64,000 nt of DNA from Sphingomonas desiccabilis (lineage in GTDB: Bacteria > Pseudomonadota > Alphaproteobacteria > Sphingomonadales > Sphingomonadaceae). Location: NCBI RefSeq assembly GCF_004135605.1, contig NZ_SDPT01000002.1, positions 744,001-808,000 of the forward strand. The letters run 5' to 3'. Made by a program: the position numbers and the translations under genes. Below are positions 19,240 through 30,160 of this stretch, in pieces. How positions within the stretch are numbered: the first letter of the stretch is position 1; each line of letters begins with the position of its first letter. A model generated the notes under the pieces. That model was given only the letters and a program-made list of their open reading frames with translations, was not told the DNA's origin and ran no database searches.

Positions 19240-19773
19240 ATGAAGACGCACCTGGCACTGCTCGCCGCGACCGGCATGATCGCTGCCTGCACGCAGACCG
19301 CTCCCATGGACACTAGCGCAGGCCCCGCCGGACCGCGGGTCGCGACCGCGATGCTGCGCACCGCCGCCAATGCGCCGGCGGGCACCGCCACGGCGACGGA
19401 GGTGCCGGGCGGCGTCCGCATCGCCCTCAGCGTCAACGGGCTGCCCCAGGGACCCCACGGCGCCCATGTGCACACCACCGGCCGTTGCGACGCGCCGGAC
19501 TTCACGACGGCGGGCGGCCACTGGAACCCGACGACCCGGCAGCACGGCACCAAGAACCCGGCCGGGCCGCACGCAGGCGACATGCCCAACCTGCTGGTCG
19601 GCACCGACGGCACCGGCTCAATCGAGTTCACCCTGCCGGGTGGCACCTTCGACGGCCTGCTCGATGCCGATGGCTCGGCGTTCATGGTGCATGCGAACGC
19701 CGACGACCTCATGACCGACCCGTCCGGCAACAGCGGCGGCCGGATCGCCTGCGGCGTCTTCAACCCTGCCTGA
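19240..19773 (+). CDS. sodC: Cu/Zn superoxide dismutase-family lipoprotein
   Basis: 177 residues. The signal ends in a lipobox IAAC at Cys17. Copper/zinc ligands line up as His76, His78, His94, His102 or His111, Asp114 and His151; Cys83 and Cys171 can form the intrasubunit disulfide. The protein therefore keeps the full active-site set and should dismute superoxide outside the cytoplasm. Substitution around the electrostatic loop cannot be judged by eye. GGGGAACG precedes the ATG. Confidence 0.92.
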   Translation: MKTHLALLAATGMIAACTQTAPMDTSAGPAGPRVATAMLRTAANAPAGTATATEVPGGVRIALSVNGLPQGPHGAHVHTTGRCDAPDFTTAGGHWNPTTRQHGTKNPAGPHAGDMPNLLVGTDGTGSIEFTLPGGTFDGLLDADGSAFMVHANADDLMTDPSGNSGGRIACGVFNPA

Positions 19774-19828
19774 CGCGCGGGGTCGGGCGCCGGCGGCGGC
19801 GTCCGGCCAGCGGGTCGCGATTGACTCA

Positions 19829-19873
19829 CCACCTCCTGCACCCGACACGTCGGGCCGGGACGACAGGAGGTGG
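19829..19873 (+). promoter_or_regulatory. Shine-Dalgarno-sequestering stem-loop in the leader of the CocE-type gene
   Basis: CCACCTCCTG (19829-19838) is a perfect inverted repeat of CAGGAGGTGG (19864-19873), which contains the AGGAGG ribosome-binding site; the ATG follows one base later. The loop holds a second perfect stem, CCCGAC (19841-19846) with GTCGGG (19849-19854). In RNA, the ribosome site would be fully paired. Confidence 0.6.
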
Positions 19874-19874
19874 C

Positions 19875-21752
19875 ATGCGATTGGTTTCCTTTACCGCGGC
19901 GGTGGCGCTGCTCGCCACGCCGCTCTCGGCGCAGGATTATAGCCGCTACAGCGAGGCGGGGCTGAAGGCGGAGCTTTCCGAGGCCGGCGTGTCGGAGACG
20001 GCGGTGCTGGTGCCGATGCGCGACGGCGTCGGCCTGTCCACCAACATCTACCGCCCGCGCGATGCCAAGGGGCCGTTCCCCACCATCCTGTGGAAGACGC
20101 CGTACAACGAGCACAACCTGCGCGGCTCGACCCTGCGCTATGCGGTCGAGGCGGTGAAGCGCGGCTATGCGTTCCTCGTCCAGAACGAGCGCGGCCGCTA
20201 TTTCTCCGAAGGCAGCTACGAGATCCTCGGGAAGCCGCAGACCGACGGCTATGACGCGCTCAGCTGGATCGCCAAGCAGCCCTGGTCGAACGGCAAGGTC
20301 GGGACGCTCGGCTGCTCCTCCTCGGCCGAATGGCAGCTCGCGCTGGCGGCGCAGAACCACCCCGCCCACGCGGCGATGGTGCCGATGGCGTCGGGGGCGG
20401 GCATCGGCAAGGTCGGCCGCTTCCAGGAACAGGGCAACTGGTACACCGGCGGCGTGCCGCGCAACCTGTTCTTCGTGTGGCTCTATGGCGTCGACAATCC
20501 CCTGCGCCCGCAGCTGCCTGCCAACCTCGATCCCAAGGTGCGCGCGCGCATCGCCGGCTACAACGATCTCGACGCGACCAAGCCCAAGGTCGACTGGGTG
20601 CAGCAGATCCAGCACCTGCCGGTCGACGAGATGCTGTCCGACCTGGGCGAGCCGCCGGCGACGTTCGAGAAGTTCATCCGCCGCACGCCCGCCGATCCGG
20701 CATGGCGCGAGGGCGGGCTGTACCACGACGACATGGGCTGGGGCGTGCCGGCGCTGTGGTTCGACAGCTGGTACGACGTGTCGATCGGGCCGAACCTGGA
20801 GCTGTTCAACCACGCTCGCCAGACGACGGGCGATCCGGAAGCGGCAGCGAACCAATATGTCGTCGTCGCCCCGAACCCGCACTGCGCCTTCGCCAAGCTC
20901 GGCCCGGACATGGTGGTCGGGGAGCGGCAGATGGGCGACACCAGCTTCGACGTCGACGGCACGATCTTTCGCTGGTTCGACCGCTGGCTGAAGGGCGATC
21001 GCAGCGCCTTTCCGGCCTCGACCCCGCACGTCCAATATTACACCATGGGCGCCAACAAGTGGCAGAAGGGGCCGCAATGGCCGCCGCGCGATGCCCGGCC
21101 AGTGCGCATGTACCTGACCAGCAACGGCCACGCGAACAGCCTCTACGGCGACGGCAAGCTGTCGCTGACGGCCCCGGCGGCGGGCACGCCGGCCGACGCC
21201 TATCGCTACGATCCGATGAACCCGGTGCAGACGATCGGCGGCGGCGACTGCTGCAACGGCGGGCTGGTGCAGGCGGGCGCCTATGACCAGCGCGTGATCG
21301 AGGCGCGCAACGACGTGCTGGTCTACACCAGCGACGTGCTCACCGAGCCGATGGAGGTGACCGGCTTCGTCGACGCGGTGCTCAAGGTGTCGTCCTCGGC
21401 GAAGGACACCGACTTCGCGGTCAAGCTGGTCGATGTGGCACCGGACGGCACCGCCTATATCCTGGGCGATACCATCCTGCGTGCGCGCTACCGCGACGGC
21501 TACGACAAGCCGGTGATGATGGCGCCGGGCCAGGTCTACACGATCAAGCCGACGCCGATGACGACGAGCAACACCTTCCTGCCCGGCCACCGCATCCGGG
21601 TGGAGGTGACATCGTCCAACTTCCCCAAATTCGTCCGCAACCTCAACACCGGCGGGCCGAACGAAAGCGAGAAGACGGGCGTCGTTGCCGACAACCGCAT
21701 CCACCACGATGCGGCCGCACTCTCCTACATCGAGCTGCCGGTGGTGAAGTGA
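19875..21752 (+). CDS. exported CocE/NonD family acyl hydrolase
   Basis: 625 residues with a Sec signal peptide (MRLVSFTAAVALLATPLSAQ). It has the X-Pro dipeptidyl-peptidase/CocE layout: alpha/beta-hydrolase core with the nucleophile region GTLGCSSSAEWQ (probably Ser148), VPMRDGVGLSTNIYRP, LVQNERGRYFSEG and a C-terminal jelly-roll (HRIRVEVTSSNFPKFVRNLNT). Members cleave esters, cocaine, glutaryl or acyl peptides; the natural substrate is unknown. The start codon sits behind a stem-loop that pairs its ribosome site. Its stop overlaps the MTA phosphorylase GTG. Confidence 0.9.
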   Translation: MRLVSFTAAVALLATPLSAQDYSRYSEAGLKAELSEAGVSETAVLVPMRDGVGLSTNIYRPRDAKGPFPTILWKTPYNEHNLRGSTLRYAVEAVKRGYAFLVQNERGRYFSEGSYEILGKPQTDGYDALSWIAKQPWSNGKVGTLGCSSSAEWQLALAAQNHPAHAAMVPMASGAGIGKVGRFQEQGNWYTGGVPRNLFFVWLYGVDNPLRPQLPANLDPKVRARIAGYNDLDATKPKVDWVQQIQHLPVDEMLSDLGEPPATFEKFIRRTPADPAWREGGLYHDDMGWGVPALWFDSWYDVSIGPNLELFNHARQTTGDPEAAANQYVVVAPNPHCAFAKLGPDMVVGERQMGDTSFDVDGTIFRWFDRWLKGDRSAFPASTPHVQYYTMGANKWQKGPQWPPRDARPVRMYLTSNGHANSLYGDGKLSLTAPAAGTPADAYRYDPMNPVQTIGGGDCCNGGLVQAGAYDQRVIEARNDVLVYTSDVLTEPMEVTGFVDAVLKVSSSAKDTDFAVKLVDVAPDGTAYILGDTILRARYRDGYDKPVMMAPGQVYTIKPTPMTTSNTFLPGHRIRVEVTSSNFPKFVRNLNTGGPNESEKTGVVADNRIHHDAAALSYIELPVVK

Positions 21753-22618
21753 GCGGCTGGACGCTGGGGATCATCGGCGGCTCCGGGCTCTATGGGGTCG
21801 CCGGAGTCGAGGACGGGCGGTGGGAGACGGTGGAGACGCCGTGGGGCCCGCCTTCCGACGCCTGCTACGTCGGGCGGATGGGGCATGTCCGGGTCGTGTT
21901 CCTGCCCCGCCACGGCCGCGGGCACCGCATTCCGCCCTCCGACCTCAACGCGCGCGCCAACATCGATGCGCTGAAGCGGCTGGGCGTCACCGACGTGCTG
22001 GCGATCTCGTCGGTAGGCTCGCTGGTCGAGGACCGGCCGCCGGGTAGCTTCACCGTGGTCGACCAGTTCATCGACCGCACCCGCGGGCGGCCGTCGAGCT
22101 TCTTCGGACCGGGGCTGGTGGCACATGTTTCGATAGCGGACCCGGTATGCTCGCGTCTGTCGGCGCTTGCCGTGGACGCCGCGCGCGCGGCGGGGGCCGA
22201 TGTGTCGCCAACCGGCACCTATCTCGCGATGGAGGGGCCGCAGTTCTCCACCCGTGCGGAGAGCCGGCTCTACCGCAGCTGGGGCTGCGATGTGATCGGC
22301 ATGACGGCGATGCCGGAAGCCAAGCTCGCGCGCGAGGCGGAGCTGCCCTACGCGCTGGTCGGCATGGTCACCGACTATGACTGCTGGCGCGAGGGCGAGG
22401 CGGTGGATACCGCCGAGATCATCGCCCAGCTCGGCGCCAATGCGGCGAAGGCGCGGGCGCTGGTGCAGCATCTGGTCGCCGCGCTGCCCGAAGAGCGGCC
22501 GGCGTCGCCGATCGACACCTGTCTGGACGCCGCGCTGCTGACGGCACCGGCGATGCGCGATCCGGCGCTGGTGGCGTTGCTCGATGCGATAGCGGGTCGG
22601 GCGTTGCGGAGCAGCTGA
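21749..22618 (+). CDS. mtnP: S-methyl-5'-thioadenosine phosphorylase/purine nucleoside phosphorylase
   Basis: 289 residues of the trimeric PNP/MTAP family. N-terminal LGIIGGSGLYG binds phosphate, FLPRHGRGH is a family motif, NARANIDALKRLGV and the base/ribose site YLAMEGPQFSTRAESRLYRSWGCDVIGMTAMPEAKLARE all fit MTAP, which splits methylthioadenosine to adenine and methylthioribose-1-phosphate. MTAP versus inosine/guanosine specificity cannot be fixed by eye. The GTG start overlaps the hydrolase stop by 4 nt. It ends at a repeat-rich convergent gap. Confidence 0.93.
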   Translation: MSGWTLGIIGGSGLYGVAGVEDGRWETVETPWGPPSDACYVGRMGHVRVVFLPRHGRGHRIPPSDLNARANIDALKRLGVTDVLAISSVGSLVEDRPPGSFTVVDQFIDRTRGRPSSFFGPGLVAHVSIADPVCSRLSALAVDAARAAGADVSPTGTYLAMEGPQFSTRAESRLYRSWGCDVIGMTAMPEAKLAREAELPYALVGMVTDYDCWREGEAVDTAEIIAQLGANAAKARALVQHLVAALPEERPASPIDTCLDAALLTAPAMRDPALVALLDAIAGRALRSS

Positions 22619-22628
22619 GACGCCCTTC

Positions 22629-22732
22629 CGTACCCCGGCGAAGGCCGGGGTCCAGGTACGGCGCGCGTCGAGCGTTTGCGTGCCCTCTCCGCCGCCTTCC
22701 CACCTGGGCCCCGGCCTTCGCCGGGGTACGGG
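22629..22732. repeat. intergenic palindromic repeat, family C, copy 1
   Basis: 27-nt arms beginning GTACCCCGGCGAAGGCCGGG at 22630 and its inverted copy ending CGCCGGGGTAC near 22730 match with one mismatch. Each arm carries a CCCCGGC...GCCGGGG hairpin. It is followed directly by a family A copy; both lie between converging mtnP and a GNAT gene. Confidence 0.85.
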
Positions 22733-22758
22733 AGGTAAGGGGTGCCCTCTCTTCACCC

Positions 22759-22850
22759 GTCATGCTGACGAAAGTCAGCATCCATACGCGCATCGCTTCT
22801 TGTCCAGACGGAGCGGCAATGGATTCTGACGCTCGTCCGGCTGACGAGGG
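22759..22850. repeat. intergenic palindromic repeat, family A, copy 2
   Basis: CGTCATGCTGACGAAAGTCA forms the left arm; the right arm (TGGATTCTGACGCTCGTCCG region) is degenerate. It immediately precedes the GNAT stop codon. Confidence 0.75.
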
Positions 22851-22858
22851 GTGAGGCC

Positions 22859-23284
22859 TTACCCGTCCAGCCGCTTGCTCAGGAAGAACCGCCGGCTGCC
22901 GCGGGGGTGATCCTCCAGCGTGCCGAACACGGTGAACCCCAGCTTCTCGTAGAACCCGCGCGCCTGGAAGGCAAAGGTGTCGAGCCACAGGCCGCAGCAG
23001 CCGCGCGCGCGGGCGATCCGCTCGGCCTCGGCGATCAGCGCACTGCCCAGCCGCTGGCCGCGCAGCGCCTGGGGCACCGCCAGATATTCGACGAACAGCC
23101 AGTCATAGCCGCTGCGTCCCCACAGGCCGCCGATCGTGTGCCCGTCCGCGTCGCGCAGCAGGATCGCGACCGGCTCCGTCCGTGCCGGACCCGCCATCGC
23201 CTCATTATAAAGGCGCAAGGGTGCCAGCACCGCCTCCCGGTCTTCGGCAGTGGGGGCGTCGGCGACGTGAAGCTCGATGGTCAT
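22859..23284 (-). CDS. GNAT family N-acetyltransferase
   Basis: 141 residues. The acetyl-CoA loop ALRGQRLGSALIAEAER (about residues 75-90), WLDTFAFQARGFYEKLGF and FVEYLAV are GNAT hallmarks. The substrate is unknown. The ATG at 23284 starts MTIELHVAD; a longer open frame upstream has no family-like sequence. It is transcribed in the same direction as acnA but separated from it by two terminators, so it needs its own promoter in 23285-23506. Confidence 0.88.
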   Translation of the reverse strand: MTIELHVADAPTAEDREAVLAPLRLYNEAMAGPARTEPVAILLRDADGHTIGGLWGRSGYDWLFVEYLAVPQALRGQRLGSALIAEAERIARARGCCGLWLDTFAFQARGFYEKLGFTVFGTLEDHPRGSRRFFLSKRLDG

Positions 23285-23506
23285 GGCGCCGGTGTAGCGC
23301 GCCGCAGCAGCGCCAGGCAAAGCGTCCAGCGCAGGGCGCTCAAGAAAAGCAGCAGGGCAGGTAACCGCGTGGGGGAGAGCAGGCGCTGACGGCAGCTCGA
23401 TCCCCCACGCTGCACCCGCCGTCATGCCGGTTTACCGGCGGCTCCGCTCCCAATGATTATTATCGTTCGGCGGCTGCAGTGCCACGCGCATAGCAGAACG
23501 CCGGAC

Positions 23507-23535
23507 AAAAAAAAGGGCCGACCCGAGGGTCGGCC
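23507..23535 (-). terminator. strong intrinsic terminator, minus strand
   Basis: GGCCGACCC with GGGTCGGCC (23516-23535) forms a 9-bp stem. Read on the minus strand it is followed by eight T residues (A8 at 23507-23514). It lies about 187 nt beyond the acnA terminator, so it must serve a second transcript. Confidence 0.8.
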
Positions 23536-23705
23536 TTGAAAGGTTTAGGAGAGGATGCCTGAAAGGCACGTGCTTTGTGCGCCGCAGCACGGCTTAACGC
23601 AATTGCGAAGGTTTATTGGTGCAGTTGCAGTTCTTGCAACGGTCGCGTGCGCGCAAATTCCGCACTCCTGCAGGGGGATTAGGCAGCTGCCCTGTGCGCT
23701 GCCCG
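23507..23705 (-). ncRNA. candidate trans-acting sRNA between two terminators
   Basis: The minus strand between the acnA terminator and the U8 terminator has no convincing protein gene. Near the 3' end it reads CCTCTCCTAAACC (complement of 23542-23554), an anti-Shine-Dalgarno-like stretch next to a small stem GCCTTTCAGGC. A C/U-rich seed, a GC hairpin and a long U-tail are the usual layout of Hfq-dependent sRNAs. The 5' end is not defined; 23705 is only an outer limit. No homology to a known family is claimed. Confidence 0.3.
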
Positions 23706-23721
23706 ATTAGCAGGCAGCGGA

Positions 23722-23760
23722 CAAAAAGAAGGGGCGCGGGAAGTCTCCTTCCCGCGCCCC
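23722..23760 (-). terminator. intrinsic terminator of acnA
   Basis: Perfect 13-bp stem GGGGCGCGGGAAG (23731-23743) with CTTCCCGCGCCCC (23748-23760), loop TCTC. On the minus strand it is followed by a T-rich tract (complement of 23722-23730). It starts 21 nt after the acnA stop. Confidence 0.9.
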
Positions 23761-23781
23761 CATTGCTCGTCCGGCAGCAGC

Positions 23782-26454
<2,673 letters not shown>

Positions 26455-26591
26455 TGGGGCCTTGTCCTTCCCAGTCTGCGCGGCGCGGACGGGAGGGCGG
26501 GAGGGGGTCCCGCTCGGGCGCGCCGCCGTCAAAAGCGAATGCGAGATTCGGGCGGGCTGTAGCAAGGGGGTGCGGCCGTGGGAAGGGCAGG

Positions 26592-26605
26592 TTCGCACCT
26601 GCGAA
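26592..26605. promoter_or_regulatory. palindrome in the acnA/phosphatase divergent promoter region
   Basis: TTCGCA-CC-TGCGAA is a perfect 6+6 inverted repeat, followed by a third TCGCA on the plus strand at about 26609. It could be an operator shared by the divergent genes. The regulator is unknown. Confidence 0.3.
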
Positions 26606-26688
26606 AGGGTCGCAAAAAGAGGTGGTTCTGGAACTCCGCCGGGGTTCGCCGCTTCCTTCCTGCAAAGATGCCGCAGGAGCTTCCGTCC

Positions 26689-27468
26689 ATGCCCACCGCC
26701 CATCCCGCCGCCTGGCCCGAACGCCTCTGGATCGTGCGGCACGGCGAAAGCGCGGGCAATGTGGCGCGCAACGCCGCCCAGGCGGCAGGGGCTCCCCGGA
26801 TTGCGGTCGGGACCCGCGACGTGGACGTGCCGCTCTCCCCCCGCGGCGAGGAACAGGCGCGCGCGCTCGGCCGCTGGTTTGCGCGGGGGGAGGCGCATGG
26901 CCGCCCGGAAGTGCTGCTTGCCTCCCCTTATGCGCGCGCGATGGAGACGGCGCGGCTGTTCCGCGAGCATGGCGGCACCGCCATCCCGGAGGAGCCGATC
27001 TGCCCGGACGAGCGCCTCCGCGAAAAGGAGTTCGGCATCCTCGACGGGCTCACCACCAGCGGGATCGTGAGCCTGCAGCCCGAACAGGCCGAGTTCCGCC
27101 GGCTGCTCGGCAAATTCTACCATCGGCCGCCGGGCGGCGAGAGCTGGTGCGACGTGATCTTCCGCCTGCGCTCGCTGATGGACACGGTGGGGCTGCACTA
27201 TGGTGGCCGCCGGGTGATGATCGTGGCGCACCAGGTCGTGGTGCTCTGCCTGCGCTACGTCATCGAGCGGATGAGCGAGGCGGAGATCCTGGGCATCGAC
27301 CGGGAGGGGGACGTGGCCAACTGCTCCGTCACCGAATATCGCTACGATCCGGGCAAGGGCCGCTTCGGCGGGCTGTCCCTCGTCCGCTACAACGAGACCG
27401 CTCCGGTCGAGGAAAGCGCGGTCGCGGTCACCGCCGAGCCCGACCGCAGTGCCGGAGTGCGCGGATGA
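26689..27468 (+). CDS. histidine phosphatase family protein
   Basis: 259 residues of the phosphoglycerate-mutase-like histidine phosphatase superfamily. The catalytic RHGE is in [12 protein letters not shown] near residue 16; [27 protein letters not shown] and a late His in [10 protein letters not shown] complete the pocket. The substrate is not predictable. The ATG at 26689 has AGGAG 9 nt upstream, better than an ATG at 26668. It heads a set with nnrD (ATGA overlap) and a GT2 gene. Confidence 0.9.
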   Translation: MPTAHPAAWPERLWIVRHGESAGNVARNAAQAAGAPRIAVGTRDVDVPLSPRGEEQARALGRWFARGEAHGRPEVLLASPYARAMETARLFREHGGTAIPEEPICPDERLREKEFGILDGLTTSGIVSLQPEQAEFRRLLGKFYHRPPGGESWCDVIFRLRSLMDTVGLHYGGRRVMIVAHQVVVLCLRYVIERMSEAEILGIDREGDVANCSVTEYRYDPGKGRFGGLSLVRYNETAPVEESAVAVTAEPDRSAGVRG

Positions 27469-28349
27469 GCGAGCCGACGGCGATCGACAGCGCCTGGCTC
27501 GCCGCGCACCCGCTGCCGGTGCATGGCGAGGGTACCGACAAGAACAGCCGGGGACGCGTGCTGGCGGTCGGCGGCTCGCGGCGCGTGCCGGGCGGGCTGC
27601 TCCTGACCGGCGAGGCGGCGCTGCGAGTCGGAGCGGGAAAGCTGATGCTCGCGACGGTCGCTTCGGCGGCGCCGCTGCTGGGCATCGCCATGCCCGAAGC
27701 CGGCGTGACCGCCCTCCAGGAGGATGCGGACGGCGAGATCGCAGGCGAGGCCGGCGTGCTGGCGCAGGAGTCGCGGCGCTGCGACACCATCGTGCTCGGG
27801 CCGGCTATTTCGGATCGCACGGCGGCGGCCAGGCTGGTCCAGCAACTCGCGGACGATCCTCCGGAGGGTGCCGCGCTGGTGCTGGACGCGGCTGCGGTCG
27901 CCTGTGCCGGGCCGCTCTCGGGGCGGCTGGCCTCCGCCTTCGGGGGGAGGCTGGTTCTCACGCCGCACCTCGGCGAGATGGCGGCGCTGTGCGAATGCGA
28001 TGCGGACGAGGTCGCCAGGGACCGGGAAGCGGTGGTGCTGCGGACGGCAGAGCGCTTCCGTGCGGTCGTCCTGCTCAAGCACAGCAGCACGCTGGTCGCG
28101 GCGCCCGACGGGCAGACGCTGCTGCGCTACGCCGGCGGCGGCGTCGGGCTTGCCACGGGCGGCTCGGGCGATGTGCTCGCGGGCGCCATCGCAGGGCTGG
28201 TTGCGCGCGGTGCCGATCCGCTGGTCGCGGCCGGCTGGGGCGTGTGGCTGCATGGCGAGGCCGGGTCGGCCCTGGCGATGGCGAACGGACCGCTCGGCTT
28301 CCTGGGTCGCGAACTGCTGCCCCAGCTTCCGCGGCTCTTGCCGCGCTGA
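27465..28349 (+). CDS. nnrD: ADP/ATP-dependent NAD(P)H-hydrate dehydratase
   Basis: 294 residues matching the NnrD (YjeF C-terminal, CARKD) fold. Nucleotide-binding motifs are [13 protein letters not shown] and [22 protein letters not shown]. The enzyme repairs the S-form of hydrated NAD(P)H. The N-terminal epimerase domain (NnrE) found fused in E. coli is absent, so this is a stand-alone dehydratase. Its ATG overlaps the phosphatase stop. Confidence 0.92.
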   Translation: MSEPTAIDSAWLAAHPLPVHGEGTDKNSRGRVLAVGGSRRVPGGLLLTGEAALRVGAGKLMLATVASAAPLLGIAMPEAGVTALQEDADGEIAGEAGVLAQESRRCDTIVLGPAISDRTAAARLVQQLADDPPEGAALVLDAAAVACAGPLSGRLASAFGGRLVLTPHLGEMAALCECDADEVARDREAVVLRTAERFRAVVLLKHSSTLVAAPDGQTLLRYAGGGVGLATGGSGDVLAGAIAGLVARGADPLVAAGWGVWLHGEAGSALAMANGPLGFLGRELLPQLPRLLPR

Positions 28350-28401
28350 CCGTCGCGCAGGCAATTCCGTTCGGCGCAGAGTTGGAGTATCGCGCCGGCC
28401 C

Positions 28402-29421
28402 ATGAACCGCCCCGCGCTCTCGATCGTGATCCCCTGCTACAATGAAGAAGCGTGCCTGGACGCGCTCCACGCGCGCGTCTCCGCCGCCGCGCATGCCGCC
28501 GTGGGGGCCAGTCACGAGATCGTGCTGGTCAACGACGGCTCACGCGACGGCAGCTGGCCGGTCATGCAGCGCATCGCCGCCGCCGACCCCTGCGTCGTCG
28601 CCATCAACCTCTCACGCAACCACGGCCACCAGCTGGCGCTCACCGCGGGACTCGACCTGTGCGCGGGCGAGCAGATCCTGATCCTCGACGCCGATCTTCA
28701 GGACCCGCCCGAGCTGCTGTCCGACATGCGCGCGACAATGGTGCGGGAGGGCGCGGACGTGGTCTACGCCGTGCGCCGCAAGCGGGACGGCGAGTCGCTG
28801 TTCAAGAAACTGACCGCAGCGATCTTCTACCGTGTGCTCGATCGCGTGACGGACACGCCGATCCCGCTCGACACCGGCGATTTCCGCCTGATGAGCCGGC
28901 GTGCGCTCGATGCCTTCCTGTCGCTGCCCGAACAGGCGCGCTTCATCCGCGGCATGGTCGCCTGGGTGGGCTTCCGGCAGGTGCCGTTCCTCTACGACCG
29001 TGCCGAGCGCCACGCGGGCGAGACCAAATATCCGCTCGCCAAGATGATGCGCTTCGCCTTCGACGCGATGACGGGCTTCTCGACCGCGCCGCTGCGCCTT
29101 GCCAGCCACATGGGGTTGGTGCTCACCGGCGCGTCGGTGCTGCTGATGCTCTACATCGCCGTCGGCTGGGCTATGGGGAATGCGGTCCAGGGCTGGACCT
29201 CCACCATGCTGGTGGTGGTGTTCCTGGGCGCGGTGCAGATGTTCGTGCTCGGCATGATCGGCGAATATCTCGGCCGGCTCTATGTCGAATCGAAGCGCCG
29301 GCCGCTCTACCTCGTCGCCGACGTCGCCGGCCCCGTGCAGGGCCGCGCCTCGCTCGGCTATCGCGCCGGCGAACCCGGCGAGGTCGTCTACGCGCCGCGC
29401 GGGCCCACCGCGGCGGAGTAG
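28402..29421 (+). CDS. GT2 family glycosyltransferase, dolichyl/polyprenyl-phosphate sugar synthase type
   Basis: 339 residues. The N-terminal GT-A domain has SIVIPCYNEEACLDAL, LVNDGSRDGSW and the DxD region ILDADLQDPPELL. Two C-terminal membrane helices (LVLTGASVLLMLYIAVGWAMG; STMLVVVFLGAVQMFVLGMIGEYLGRLYVE) give the layout of GtrB/ArnC/polyprenyl-P-mannose synthases. It likely charges undecaprenyl phosphate with a sugar for use on the periplasmic side. The fitting partners GtrA and a GT-C-like protein are within 2 kb. Its stop converges with a methyltransferase, 6 nt apart. Confidence 0.9.
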   Translation: MNRPALSIVIPCYNEEACLDALHARVSAAAHAAVGASHEIVLVNDGSRDGSWPVMQRIAAADPCVVAINLSRNHGHQLALTAGLDLCAGEQILILDADLQDPPELLSDMRATMVREGADVVYAVRRKRDGESLFKKLTAAIFYRVLDRVTDTPIPLDTGDFRLMSRRALDAFLSLPEQARFIRGMVAWVGFRQVPFLYDRAERHAGETKYPLAKMMRFAFDAMTGFSTAPLRLASHMGLVLTGASVLLMLYIAVGWAMGNAVQGWTSTMLVVVFLGAVQMFVLGMIGEYLGRLYVESKRRPLYLVADVAGPVQGRASLGYRAGEPGEVVYAPRGPTAAE

Positions 29422-29427
29422 GCGTGC

Positions 29428-30159
29428 CTACGCGGGTCGCGACAGCAGCGTGATCAGCGACAGGCCGGGCGGCAGGGGCACGCGACCCACCAGGTGCCGC
29501 TCCAGCGCGAAGATCTTCTCGAACGCCAGGTTCAGCGGCTTTGCGGGCGGCGAATCGTCGCTGTCGTCCTTGCCCGTCAGCTTGCCGACGGCACGGGCCG
29601 CAAGCGCGGCGGGGAACAGCAGCGAGTTGAAGTAGCGCAGGCCGTTGTGGGCAAGGCCCGCATCGGCGATCGCCTTCGCCATCGTCGCCTTGGAATAGCG
29701 GCGGTGGTGGTGGTTCACCACGTCGTGCGCGCTCCACATCCACTGGTGCGCCGGCACGGTCACCAGGATCTTGCCGCCCGGCTTCAGCCGCCGCGCCATG
29801 CCGGCGAGTGCCGCCACGTCGTCCTCGATATGCTCCACCACGTCGAGCACCGCGATCAGGTCGTAGCTCGCTTCCGGAACCCCGGTGAGTTCGGGAAGCG
29901 GTGCCTCGCCGACGGGCTTGCCCAGCCGTGCGCTGGCGATCTCGCGGGCCGCCGCGTCGATCTCGATCGCGTCCACGTCGCCGAACGCGGCCAGCATGGG
30001 CAGATTGTGGCCGGTGCCGCAGCCGATCTCCAGGACGCGCGCGTCCTTCGGCAGGTCCGCATAGCGCGCGATATAGTCGGCAAGGATGTCGCGGCGGGCG
30101 CGATACCACCAGTGGGTGGAGTCGTGCGCTGCCATGCGATCGTAGATGACGCGGTCCAT
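29428..30159 (-). CDS. class I SAM-dependent methyltransferase
   Basis: About 243 residues. The SAM site is LEIGCGTGHNLPMLAAFG, followed by VLDVVEHIEDD and KPGGKILVTVPAHQWMWSAHD; this resembles methyltransferases of glycan and isoprenoid gene sets. The ATG at 30159 lies two bases after the GtrA stop; a TTG at 30168 is an alternative, and neither has a good ribosome site, so translation is probably coupled to gtrA. Target unknown; lipid-linked sugar modification is an inference from neighbours. Confidence 0.85.
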   Translation of the reverse strand: MDRVIYDRMAAHDSTHWWYRARRDILADYIARYADLPKDARVLEIGCGTGHNLPMLAAFGDVDAIEIDAAAREIASARLGKPVGEAPLPELTGVPEASYDLIAVLDVVEHIEDDVAALAGMARRLKPGGKILVTVPAHQWMWSAHDVVNHHHRRYSKATMAKAIADAGLAHNGLRYFNSLLFPAALAARAVGKLTGKDDSDDSPPAKPLNLAFEKIFALERHLVGRVPLPPGLSLITLLSRPA

Positions 30160-30160
30160 A

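Larger units (their letters stand above)
23285..23781. other. 497-nt intergenic region between acnA and a GNAT gene
   Basis: The stretch contains no convincing protein gene. It holds two minus-strand intrinsic terminators and, between them, about 185 nt that could be a small transcript. A 23-codon minus frame (GTG 23665 to TAA 23594, with RCKNCNC) and a 51-codon plus frame from 23555 exist, but neither has a well-placed ribosome site or normal codon use. Confidence 0.6.

Noticed and set aside
18999..21707. A 900-codon open frame on the minus strand opposite sodC and the CocE-type gene
   Set aside because: It is antisense to two clear genes, has no family-like sequence and is rich in Arg/His/Ala as expected for the antisense frame of GC-rich coding DNA.
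23555..23710. A 51-codon plus-strand frame with a signal-like segment (FIGAVAVLATVACAQ)
   Set aside because: AGGAGAGG directly abuts the ATG with no spacer, third-position GC is low compared with neighbours, and the region fits an antisense RNA better. Not excluded.
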